Position numbers and translations under genes: made by a program | From: an uncultured Blautia sp. | GTDB taxonomy: Bacteria > Bacillota > Clostridia > Lachnospirales > Lachnospiraceae | NCBI GenBank assembly: GCA_900540785.1 | Contig: UQHF01000022.1 | Location: 1 to 64,000 of the forward strand | Direction of reading: 5' to 3' | DNA length: 64,000 nt | Part shown: one piece after another, positions 23,454 through 31,400 of the stretch | How the letters are laid out: every line of letters starts with the position of its first letter | Position numbering within the stretch: position 1 is the stretch's first letter | The notes under the pieces: model-generated | Database searches by the model: none | The model's input: the letters and a program-made list of their open reading frames with translations, nothing else | Told to the model about the DNA's origin: nothing

Positions 23454-25124
23454 GCCGGAATCATCACTGATTCGTGGTTGGCAAAAGAAATCCTCCAGAT
23501 TAATTTTAAAGAATACCTTAATTTCACCCTTCTTTACTTCAATCCTCCGAACCAGGCGATTCACTAAGACTCTCTTTGCTTCGCCATCTGCGTTCAAAAA
23601 AACTTCCTGCCAGGTAGGTATTTTCTGTTTCAGTTCTTCCCAGTCATTAACAGATACTTCTGCATTCTGTAAAGTTAGCTCTTTTTCTTTTACAACTGTT
23701 TCCTGCCGTTCTAATGCTTCCTTCTGTTTCTTAATCAAAGCAACCAATTCTTCAAGAGATAATGGATATTCTCCTGACATAGCATCTGGAATCTTTTCCT
23801 CCATAACTGTTATTTTTTTTCTAATTTTTTCTGCTTCCTCTTGTTCTTTCCTTAACTCTTTTGCTATGACAGTTTTCTCTTTATTCTGATTTCTTTGAAT
23901 TTCGTCAAACACATTTTCGTTTTCCTGCAACTTTCCAATATAGGCTGCTATTGCCTCAAAAACGATCGGTTCAATTTCATTTGCCCGAAACTGTCCGACT
24001 TCACTGTGCGGAATTCCCTGCCAGGCACCCTGACATTTATAAACAGGAGTTTTACTAGCCTTCTTTTCTCCCGTACTTTTAATTGTCCAATAATTATATT
24101 TGCTTCCGTTCGTCAGCTTACTTCCACAATAACCACAGTATATCACATCTATCAAGGCAAGCATACCCTCATTTTTATGTATCACAGTGACATCTTGGTT
24201 TTCCAGACTTTCTATATATTTTTTCCCCCTTAATTTCCTTTTTTCCTGTGTTCGGTTCCATAACTCTGGTTCTATAATCTGGATAGACAGATCTGCTTCT
24301 TTCGCTAAAACCCATTCTTTATTATCCAGCCTCTTATATTTTCCATTGGTTCGCTCCCTGCGTTTATAAGCAGTGTATCCGGCATATATTGGATTTGTAA
24401 GTATGCTGGTGATAGTTCCTGATTTCCAGACCCCATTAGGTGCCAATTCCTTGTACTGAATATTTTTATTTAATACCTGTGCGATCTTTGATGACCCAAA
24501 TTCTTTATTAAAAGACAGGCTGTAGATATATCGAACCAGTTCTGCTCTTTCCGGGACCACTACCAAATGTTTTAAAGCTCTTCCATGTTTGCTGACTTCC
24601 CCTGAATATTCCAACTCATATCCATATGGGGCTTTTCCACCCATAAACTTTCCCTGTTCAACTAGTTTCTGCGCCGTATCTTTTACTCGCATTCCTGTGT
24701 CAGCACTGCTTTTCTGAGCATTTGCATAACGAAAGGTCAGCATCATTTGTCCCATAATATCATCTGCTTCAGGAGAAATGCAGCCATCCTTAACCGTATA
24801 AACATCCACGCCACAATTCTTTAAATTCATGATATAAGACGACGTATCCCACATCAAACGCCCTACACGGTCATCTTTATATGGGACTAGAATATCGAAT
24901 TCTTTCTTTTGAGCATCTTGCAAGATTTCCTGTAAGATTTCTCTTTGTGATGCCGTGTTTTTATATGCACTTTTACTTCCTTCGAAATATTCTTTTTCAT
25001 CTAAAATCCACTCTTCCTGTTTTTCTATGTATTCCACAAGGATTTTTCTCTGAATTGATAAATCACCATCTGCTTCTAACTGTTGGTCAGAACTTACTCT
25101 TAATAACATACGAACTCTTTTCAC
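23442..25124 (-). CDS. Large serine recombinase (integrase)
   Basis: 560 residues. The catalytic resolvase domain has the nucleophile Ser11 in LLRVSSDQQ. A recombinase domain (about 160-260) begins GGKAPYGYELEYSG. A zinc ribbon follows (CGYCGSKL, with the next Cys in YKCQG), then a coiled coil (about 405-510) and a basic end. It starts at GTG with AAGGGGAGG 8 bases upstream. The last codons (VPE) lie inside the attachment core, and the stop is completed by host sequence. In the excised circle the frame continues for 24 more residues. A strong terminator lies 31-58 bases upstream of the start, so expression needs read-through or processing. Confidence 0.93.
   Translation of the reverse strand: MKRVRMLLRVSSDQQLEADGDLSIQRKILVEYIEKQEEWILDEKEYFEGSKSAYKNTASQREILQEILQDAQKKEFDILVPYKDDRVGRLMWDTSSYIMNLKNCGVDVYTVKDGCISPEADDIMGQMMLTFRYANAQKSSADTGMRVKDTAQKLVEQGKFMGGKAPYGYELEYSGEVSKHGRALKHLVVVPERAELVRYIYSLSFNKEFGSSKIAQVLNKNIQYKELAPNGVWKSGTITSILTNPIYAGYTAYKRRERTNGKYKRLDNKEWVLAKEADLSIQIIEPELWNRTQEKRKLRGKKYIESLENQDVTVIHKNEGMLALIDVIYCGYCGSKLTNGSKYNYWTIKSTGEKKASKTPVYKCQGAWQGIPHSEVGQFRANEIEPIVFEAIAAYIGKLQENENVFDEIQRNQNKEKTVIAKELRKEQEEAEKIRKKITVMEEKIPDAMSGEYPLSLEELVALIKKQKEALERQETVVKEKELTLQNAEVSVNDWEELKQKIPTWQEVFLNADGEAKRVLVNRLVRRIEVKKGEIKVFFKINLEDFFCQPRISDDSGVPE
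23444..23453. repeat. Left attachment core
   Basis: ATTCCGGTAC, identical to 36684-36693. With the following GCCGGAAT it forms a dyad (ATTCCGG-TACG-CCGGAAT). On the minus strand it encodes YRN in the host frame and VPE in the recombinase frame. Confidence 0.82.
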
Positions 25125-25155
25125 GACAATGGCCTCCCCTTTTAGCTATTAAAAA

Positions 25156-25182
25156 GGTGCAGGGAATATATCTCCCTGCACC
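25156..25182 (-). terminator. Terminator directly upstream of the recombinase gene
   Basis: Perfect 10-bp G+C-rich stem GGTGCAGGGA / TCCCTGCACC, 7-base loop, then TTTTT on the minus strand, ending about 30 bases before the recombinase start. No promoter fits in the remaining space. Confidence 0.83.
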
Positions 25183-25206
25183 CTTCTCCCTTAATCTATG
25201 ACTCTG

Positions 25207-25398
25207 TCACATTTGTTGTAACTGGTGCTGCAACTCCAGACTTAGAATGTTCTTCACATCTTTTTTTACATTTTCTTCATCTGTTGTGTTTTCGGGAAAA
25301 ATACATACCAAACGAAACTGTTTCTGTGCAGTTTTTTTACTTTGAGTTGAACTATTTTTCTGCATCCTCTGACTCCGTAAGTCTTCTCTTCTCATCAT
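25207..25398 (-). CDS. Small basic protein, unknown
   Basis: 63 residues, basic N-terminal half (MRREDLRSQRMQKN), then RLVCIFPENTTDEENVKKDV. It has an AAAGGGG ribosome site and lies 21 bases after the HerA-type ATPase gene, as the last gene of that operon before the terminator. No family recognised. A DNA-binding or accessory role for the ATPase is possible (inference). Confidence 0.6.
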   Translation of the reverse strand: MMRREDLRSQRMQKNSSTQSKKTAQKQFRLVCIFPENTTDEENVKKDVKNILSLELQHQLQQM

Positions 25399-25419
25399 TA
25401 TATAGCCCCTTTCCCTCGT

Positions 25420-26484
25420 CTAAATATTTTTATGTATAGCAAGGCTTGTCTTATCCCTGCTTTGAAATGTTTTATCATAATCAGAATATGTAATAATTGG
25501 ACGCATAATTTGTCTGCCCAGAACTTCAAATGTTCCGACAGCTACCGCTTGACCTATTTTTAGCGTTAATAGTTCCTGCGTCCATCTCTGCTTATGTTGA
25601 CAATCAATTAATTCCGCTATCTTTTTGGCGTCTGAACCACTTTGTTGAAAAAAGAGTTTAACAGCCGCCTGGTTAATAATTGCCAGTTCTCTTTTCGAAA
25701 AAATGGTAAGCGTTTGTGTCGCCAAAATCATATTGACACCATACTTTCTAGCTTCTGTGAGCATCTGAAAAAACACAGTATCTTTGGAAAAATCCAGATT
25801 TTGAAACTCATCAATGACTAACGAGAATCTATTTTCACATGCTCCGCCAATTCTTATATTTCTCCAAAGTGATGAAAGCATTATTTCAATTACACGCTTC
25901 TGCGTTTTTGGATTTAATCCTTTCAGAGAAATAATATTAATTTTTCTAAGAAGAATTTTCTTTGAGCTTTTGCGAAATATTTCACCTTCAAGAATCGGGC
26001 ATAAATGGTTATAAGCCCCCATAGACACCGTGTCATCTTGTTGTTTCAAACCAAAAGAGATCGCATCCATTTCACAGGCAAACTCATATGCATGATCTAA
26101 AGCAAACTCGATTGCTTTTCTCACTGCACCCAACTGACATGCTCCTCTTAGTTCTCGTGGACACAGTGTTTCCATGACATACTGGATTAAATTTGATAAC
26201 GTTTCTTTTCCCTCTTTCACAAGTTTATCACTTAGAAATTTCACATCTAAACCATCTTCTTGCACTGAAATGAAATTAAATGCTGCATTTTCCTCTCTCT
26301 TATGTGTTCCATTTACATCAAACGCAATAACTGTTCCACCATATTGAATAATATTTTTTTCAATTTCTGCCAAACGAACAGATTTTCCTGCCCCACTCAT
26401 TCCACTAATGACCACGTGTTGATTGGGGGATGCAGCTCCAATTTCCACATCAATACCACCGGAAGTCTTACCAATATAATTCAT
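25420..26484 (-). CDS. HerA/FtsK-superfamily DNA-translocase-like ATPase
   Basis: 354 residues. Walker A GMSGAGKS (28-35), Walker B FSLVIDEFQNL near 220, and a sensor region ATQTLTIFSK. This is the order of HerA (DUF87) and VirD4-like P-loop ATPases. No membrane helices are visible, so it is soluble. AAAGGAG precedes the ATG. The start overlaps the end of the upstream gene by 17 bases, indicating translational coupling. In this element it could pump or remodel DNA for transfer or replication (inference). Confidence 0.8.
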   Translation of the reverse strand: MNYIGKTSGGIDVEIGAASPNQHVVISGMSGAGKSVRLAEIEKNIIQYGGTVIAFDVNGTHKREENAAFNFISVQEDGLDVKFLSDKLVKEGKETLSNLIQYVMETLCPRELRGACQLGAVRKAIEFALDHAYEFACEMDAISFGLKQQDDTVSMGAYNHLCPILEGEIFRKSSKKILLRKINIISLKGLNPKTQKRVIEIMLSSLWRNIRIGGACENRFSLVIDEFQNLDFSKDTVFFQMLTEARKYGVNMILATQTLTIFSKRELAIINQAAVKLFFQQSGSDAKKIAELIDCQHKQRWTQELLTLKIGQAVAVGTFEVLGRQIMRPIITYSDYDKTFQSRDKTSLAIHKNI

Positions 26485-27595
26485 TTCTTTCGTCTCCTTT
26501 CGCGTCGTTATGATAATAAATATCCTCCAACAACAGATTTTCTTCTGACATCAATTTCTCTTTGTCTATACGTAGGACGCGTAATCTCTCTGTTATTCCA
26601 GATACTGTTGTAAATTGTTTTTTTACAGTGAAATCTACAGAATTACAGGACATCAGCCCTTCTTCTTTCATTCTAAGTTTCAATTCTGGTATGGAAAGTG
26701 TTACAAGTAATGGCTCGCATATAACCTCAAACAGTCCATTATGGAAGTAATAATATTTCCTATCAAAAAGAATTCCTTGTTTTTTTTGAATGATCTCATA
26801 TGCCTTATCATCGACATTTTCAATATCAATAATCTTTACTTCTTGATGAGAAGATATATATTCCCAAACTTTGTTTCTGAATGCTTCTTGCAGCAAATCT
26901 GTTGTATGAAACTCTGTAAACATTCCGATGCTTTTTCCTGCTTCACACATAAACGCATTTGAAAAATCAACCACCTCACGCTCTGTTTTAAATGCACTTA
27001 GATAGAGAGAATAAATCCTTTCTATGCAGGCAAAAAACAGGAACGCTGATTTATATTCTCCAAATTCTACTGCGTGTTCTGCTGCCATGCTTCTTTCTAC
27101 CTGCAAAATTGTTTGATAGACCAGCTGGCTGTTCTTAACAACAAATCTTTTCCACTCCCCAAACTCTTCTTTTAACGCTTCCAAACGACTCTCAAGTACA
27201 TCTTCTTTTCCCAAACGAAAAATGTAGGTATGAGAACGTGCACAATTAGGAAGAACACCGCCGCAAACAATAATTGGGAAAAATTCCTTTTCTGCAAGAA
27301 ATTCTTCTATCTCCCCATCACTTGTCTGTTTAGATATTGGAAAAAAGCAGCCGCAATAGTTGAAAATTTTTGGTCTTTTTCTTTGTTTCCAAGCATTTGT
27401 GCTTCGAAAAACACCACCTGAGGCAAACACTAAATTTGAAACAAACTGTTTCGCCTGCAAATCATCATCTAAGACAATTACAACTCCTTCTTCTAAAAAA
27501 TAACCTGCTTCCCTCATCATAGAGCGCAAAAACGAGGCTCCGAATATCACTAAATGTATCCACTTTACTTTGCATGTTTTAGCAATTCTTCCCAT
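26468..27595 (-). CDS. Unknown protein coupled to the HerA-type ATPase
   Basis: 375 residues, with no motif I can name with confidence. The N-terminal part is hydrophobic alternating with acidic stretches (VVIVLDDDLQAKQF), resembling an alpha/beta nucleotide-binding or helicase-like core, but no clear P-loop is present. A very strong ribosome site (GGGAGGAGGGAG) lies inside the end of the upstream gene. The overlaps are 31 bases upstream and 17 bases downstream. Its constant position between the two partners suggests it works with the HerA-type ATPase. Confidence 0.7.
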   Translation of the reverse strand: MGRIAKTCKVKWIHLVIFGASFLRSMMREAGYFLEEGVVIVLDDDLQAKQFVSNLVFASGGVFRSTNAWKQRKRPKIFNYCGCFFPISKQTSDGEIEEFLAEKEFFPIIVCGGVLPNCARSHTYIFRLGKEDVLESRLEALKEEFGEWKRFVVKNSQLVYQTILQVERSMAAEHAVEFGEYKSAFLFFACIERIYSLYLSAFKTEREVVDFSNAFMCEAGKSIGMFTEFHTTDLLQEAFRNKVWEYISSHQEVKIIDIENVDDKAYEIIQKKQGILFDRKYYYFHNGLFEVICEPLLVTLSIPELKLRMKEEGLMSCNSVDFTVKKQFTTVSGITERLRVLRIDKEKLMSEENLLLEDIYYHNDAKGDERNELYW

Positions 27596-28194
27596 ATAAC
27601 ATCTCCCTCCTCCCGAAAAATATATCTATCCTTATATTTTGTCCAGCCATACTTCGTAGGAACAATTTTTGCCTTATTAACTGTATTCAAGATTTCCGTC
27701 CACAGGCAATTCAACACATTTATTCTATCCTGTCTTTTTGCTATTCTGATTTGCAGACCAGCTTCCACAAATTTTTTCATTAGATATTCTGGTCGTCCAG
27801 CTTTTGAGCAGTCTAGGATCATACACACACTGCGCGCCTCTAGCTGACAGTTCATTTCTATCAAGAAATCTTCACCCTCTTCATTTTTTAATCTATACAA
27901 ACTCGAAAGGGTAAAATTTGTCACACTTCTGTTTTCCAATGGTACAAAAGAATTTTCTATTGAAAGTTCGATGGAACCATTGGATAAAATTGAAACCTTT
28001 TCATAGCGAGCACGATTTATCTCTTTGCGTTGTTCCTGCATGTACATTCTATCGTACTCATGTGCCAACTTTACTTTTGTCCTTTGTTTCTCTCTGTCTA
28101 CTGCTGCCTCTGTATCAATTTTCTTTTTTGTCGCATACTCAGCAAGATTTAATTCTGCCTTCTGATACATTAATCCGCTTTTTTCCTGAACCAT
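27565..28194 (-). CDS. Unknown element protein, first gene of the HerA operon
   Basis: 209 residues, starting at the ATG with AGGAGG just upstream. A charged coiled-coil-like N terminus (about 1-75) is followed by a beta-rich domain ending in KYGWTKYKDRYIF. That last motif is reminiscent of DUF927-type replication/helicase proteins (weak). It is transcribed leftward from the regulatory region at 28343-28371. Confidence 0.65.
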   Translation of the reverse strand: MVQEKSGLMYQKAELNLAEYATKKKIDTEAAVDREKQRTKVKLAHEYDRMYMQEQRKEINRARYEKVSILSNGSIELSIENSFVPLENRSVTNFTLSSLYRLKNEEGEDFLIEMNCQLEARSVCMILDCSKAGRPEYLMKKFVEAGLQIRIAKRQDRINVLNCLWTEILNTVNKAKIVPTKYGWTKYKDRYIFREEGDVIWEELLKHAK

Positions 28195-28556
28195 TTCTTC
28201 CTCCTGACTGCCCGGATAATTCATGTTTTTTTCTCTTTTTTATTAAAAACGACCGCAAATTTGCATTTTTTTGTTTTTTTATTTTTTAATTCCATTTATT
28301 TCCGGGCATTTTTTCTTATCTCTGGTACCTTTGATGCTTCGAATATTACAACATTCAAAACTTATTGTCGAATCGTCGCGCGTCATTTTTCACCTGTTTC
28401 TTATTGACTCAGAATACACATTTTTGTATAATTTATATATAATCGAAGTCATTTTTATCTTTATTCGGTTTCTTCTTTGGTCATTTTGCACTTTATTAAA
28501 CGTCACACTGTTTTACACGTCATTTTGACGTTTTTTATAGAAATTAGGAGGTTATC
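28195..28556. promoter_or_regulatory. Divergent control region with TGACG operator repeats
   Basis: Rightward promoter TTGACT (28404-28409), 17 bp, TATAAT (28427-28432), serving the XRE gene. Leftward promoter TCGACA (28366-28371), 17 bp, TAATAT (28343-28348), serving the HerA operon. CGTCA half-sites occur at 28381-28385 and 28501-28505. A perfect dyad CGTCATTTTGACG is at 28518-28530. These are good candidates for the XRE repressor's operators. No gene is present. Confidence 0.65.
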
Positions 28557-29126
28557 ATGAATAGAAAACACAATTATAATGCGGATGAAATAAAAGAAAT
28601 CGGAAATCGTATCCGATTAAGAAGGAAGGAACTTGACTATAGCCAGCGAAAACTTGCAGATAAAATCACTGCCCATAAAGATGTCATTCAGAGAATTGAA
28701 TCTGGAAATTTAAAAACATTAGATATTGACCGTATTAAACATATAGCAACCATGCTGGATTGCAATATGGATTATTTACTACTGCGATCCGACAATCCAC
28801 GCACTACACACTCAGACGTACCTCCACATTATGCAACACCTAAATTTTTAAAAACAGCTGACGGATTTCTATATTCAAATATGAAGCTTGTAAATGATTT
28901 TAATTATATATCTCAATATATGCACAAAGATTTCCAAAAACAAATTATTGATCTCATTCATACATTTGTCATGTTTCATAAATGCAGTGTTCACTACCCT
29001 GATACTACTCCTTCAAAAGCTTCTTCCATGTCTGCAAAAGAATATTTAAAAATTCAAAAAGAAGATTTATGGGAGCAAGTTGAGAAATCAAAATCAGGAA
29101 AATCAGGATGGACGTATCCACGATGA
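28557..29126 (+). CDS. XRE-family repressor of the serine-recombinase element
   Basis: 189 residues. The N-terminal HTH_3 domain (about 15-72) reads IRLRRKELDYSQRKLADKI, with recognition helix KDVIQRIE. The C-terminal part is of unknown fold and basic at the end. The ribosome site is AGGAGG. It is divergent from the HerA operon, with repeats in its own leader, so autorepression and control of the operon are likely. Confidence 0.85.
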   Translation: MNRKHNYNADEIKEIGNRIRLRRKELDYSQRKLADKITAHKDVIQRIESGNLKTLDIDRIKHIATMLDCNMDYLLLRSDNPRTTHSDVPPHYATPKFLKTADGFLYSNMKLVNDFNYISQYMHKDFQKQIIDLIHTFVMFHKCSVHYPDTTPSKASSMSAKEYLKIQKEDLWEQVEKSKSGKSGWTYPR

Positions 29127-29420
29127 GAGTATACCTTACATATTTCCGCCAAAGGAGATTCTTTCGAATCTCTCCCCAGCACTTTACACGATTATTACAA
29201 TCTTCTCAAAAGTTAATTTCTATTGTATTTTATTTAATATACACTGTAAATCAGTATGTGTAATAACCTCTACCTTTTGGGAGTACATAATTCAGCCCTT
29301 ATCATCTCTTCCCAAAGGTGTTTTTTCATTTTTGGTACATATAGCAAAAGTCAGTGACCTTTTGGGACACTGACTTCACACTATAATATTCAACAATACA
29401 TATCTTTCTCATAGAATTAT
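29127..29420. other. Intergenic region with hairpins after the XRE gene
   Basis: Contains GGAGATTC/GAATCTCC (near 29155-29175). A pair ACCTTTTGGGAG / CTTCCCAAAGGT followed by TTTTTT (29270-29326) suits a terminator for the XRE gene. A further pair AGTCAGTG/CACTGACT lies around 29350-29375. No gene seen. Confidence 0.55.
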
Positions 29421-30506
29421 CTAACATTTTATACTTTTTAAGTACTCCAGTCTTCTCGTAAACATCTCATAGTACTGTGGTAATTTTTCAAAATATTTTC
29501 TGTCAACATCGCAGATCTGATTTAATCCGATTCTTTTAACAGCCACCGCTGCCGCTTCCTGCTGATTCATCTTCTCACCGAACGTTGTCTGACAGTTAGC
29601 ACCTTCCAAAGTATCATATGAATAAAACGCCTGATTGAAATCCATCAATTTATGAAGTGAAACTGGTTTATTATTAGCATTCTTTATTAGAACTCCCCAG
29701 TTTCCCCAATGTCTGTCTGTATTTCCAACCAGATAATCTATAATATTCATCATATAATAATTATGATGATCCAGTGACATGATATATTTTTTTGTATTTC
29801 TTTCATGATTCTGCGAATATATCTCAAACAGTTCCATAGATACAATAGAATATTCCTTAGATGTAATATTTTCACTTCTTGTTACTTTTACATTGTCAAA
29901 AACATCTTCTGTATAAACAACCTGGTCCACATCAAAACACTGACATATCTTGCTGGCAAGAAGTTCTCTTTCTACAGCTTCATCTCCACCGTCTTTTAAT
30001 AATACAAAACCATCACCCACTCTTTTCCATGCTTTAGGAAAACATCCATTCGTAGACAGGTCTTTCGCAAGACTTGCATTATCAACAGTATACTGCTTAC
30101 CTTTTAACGCAATATCTATAAATGTATTATCAAGGTGATTATCATATAGATTAATTTCTTCAAAAGAAATCTTTTCGCCTTTTTTACGAACCCAGAAAGG
30201 ATCAGTAAGTGATGCACATCTGTAACTTAAAGCTATCTTTGCTCTTTCCTTATCAGTTACTGCCTGAGTCATTCCTATACTGTTTAATATCTCTTTTGCG
30301 TAAGTCCTGTCCAACGTAAGAACTCGTGTAGCACACCAGTAATTAAAATTCGTAACATTATTAACTAAGGTATCAATATCTTCCTCTTCTTCAAAATAAA
30401 GATTATAAGGCATAAAACTTTTGTAATAGACTTTACAGAATCCTGTCTCATCTATTTTTGCCACTCTTCTGTTTTCATGCATAATCTCGTACACAATCTT
30501 TGTCAT
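29421..30506 (-). CDS. HipA-like kinase-fold protein (CtkA type)
   Basis: 361 residues. The C-terminal half has HipA-type kinase motifs: VLLKDGG (ATP-lysine region), the catalytic loop NTDRHWGNWG, and LMDFNQAF (metal-binding Asp). HipA kinases phosphorylate proteins such as aminoacyl-tRNA synthetases and usually pair with a HipB antitoxin. No HipB gene adjoins it. The ribosome site is AAAGGTG. It may be an orphan toxin/defence kinase or a regulator in the element. Function is not provable from sequence. Confidence 0.78.
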   Translation of the reverse strand: MTKIVYEIMHENRRVAKIDETGFCKVYYKSFMPYNLYFEEEEDIDTLVNNVTNFNYWCATRVLTLDRTYAKEILNSIGMTQAVTDKERAKIALSYRCASLTDPFWVRKKGEKISFEEINLYDNHLDNTFIDIALKGKQYTVDNASLAKDLSTNGCFPKAWKRVGDGFVLLKDGGDEAVERELLASKICQCFDVDQVVYTEDVFDNVKVTRSENITSKEYSIVSMELFEIYSQNHERNTKKYIMSLDHHNYYMMNIIDYLVGNTDRHWGNWGVLIKNANNKPVSLHKLMDFNQAFYSYDTLEGANCQTTFGEKMNQQEAAAVAVKRIGLNQICDVDRKYFEKLPQYYEMFTRRLEYLKSIKC

Positions 30507-30711
30507 TACAAATCACCTTTTCTTTCATTTATTTACATATTTTATCATATCCATAACACACTGTACATATAAGACATTTTGAAATTCATGTATAAAATCA
30601 GATTTCACAATATTCTCATGTCTTCATATCCAGCAAAAGAACCTTTTCTGTATCTATTGCATCATCATAAGAATATATAGAAATTATATCATAAGATATA
30701 TTAAATAGTAA
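30507..30711. other. AT-rich spacer upstream of the HipA-like gene
   Basis: Nothing is recognised beyond AT-rich stretches that may hold the promoter of the HipA-like gene. Confidence 0.4.
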
Positions 30712-31335
30712 TCATTTTATATTTAAGCTACTGATTTTCTCATATTCTTTTATCTTCCTGTAAAAAGTGGAACTGCTCATGTGTAATAACGCCATCGCTT
30801 TCTTTGCAGTAATCTTCCCACTTTTCCATAAAGTGTATACTTCTTCCATTTCCTCTGGTATCTGGCATCTCGGTCTTCCAAGATGTTTTCCTTTTTTCCT
30901 TGCTGCTTCGATTCCTTCTCTCTGTCTTTTTCTAATTGTCAAGCGCTCCTGCTCTGCGATACTGGCCATGACTTCGATCAAAATATTCTGGATCATATCC
31001 AAAATCCATTTCTGTCCTTCTGGAACTTCAATCAATGACGTTGGCAGATCCAATATCTTCAATCTGATATTCTGTTCCTTAAACCATTGCAGTTCTTGTT
31101 TTATATCTGCTTTATTTCTTGACAGACGATCCAAAGATGTAATAACCAATGTATCACCATTTCTTAATCCCAGTGCTCCCTTTAAAGCTTGATAAGATGG
31201 TCGGTTCAAATTCTTACCACTTTCCTTATCTGTCAAAATATGTTCAGCATCAACGTATTTTCTCAATGCTTGAATTTGACGATCTAAATTCTGTTCTCGA
31301 CTGCTTACCCTTGCATAGCCCAATATTCTACCCAA
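30712..31335 (-). CDS. Small serine recombinase (resolvase/invertase)
   Basis: 207 residues. The catalytic domain begins ILGYARVSSREQNLDRQ with the active Ser, then LDRLSRNK and the helix E region ASIAEQERLTIRKRQREGI. The end is a resolvase helix-turn-helix (KKAMALLHMSSSTFYRKI). I start at a TTG (31335) preceded by GGGAGG. The ATG 15 bases upstream contributes to that site and has none of its own. Targets could be res sites or invertible DNA, but none is obvious nearby. Confidence 0.88.
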   Translation of the reverse strand: MGRILGYARVSSREQNLDRQIQALRKYVDAEHILTDKESGKNLNRPSYQALKGALGLRNGDTLVITSLDRLSRNKADIKQELQWFKEQNIRLKILDLPTSLIEVPEGQKWILDMIQNILIEVMASIAEQERLTIRKRQREGIEAARKKGKHLGRPRCQIPEEMEEVYTLWKSGKITAKKAMALLHMSSSTFYRKIKEYEKISSLNIK

Positions 31336-31348
31336 AGCAATTCCTCCC

Positions 31349-31383
31349 ATAAAAAAGAGGTGGATTTTATTCTATCCACCCCT
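31349..31383 (-). terminator. Terminator after the first AAA_14 ATPase gene
   Basis: GGTGGAT/ATCCACC stem followed by CTCTTTTTT on the minus strand, 18 bases after the ATPase stop. It separates it from the resolvase gene. Confidence 0.75.
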
Positions 31384-31400
31384 AGTCGTAAATTATTCTT

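Noticed and set aside
22865..23527. Reading 22865-23527 as an independent 220-aa gene
   Set aside because: The first 28 codons are element DNA in another frame of the recombinase gene. SleC homology begins exactly at the attachment core, so this is half of an interrupted gene.
26468..28194. A frameshifted single gene split into two
   Set aside because: The downstream gene has its own excellent ribosome site (GGGAGGAGGGAG) inside the overlap. The overlaps fit translational coupling better than a frameshift.
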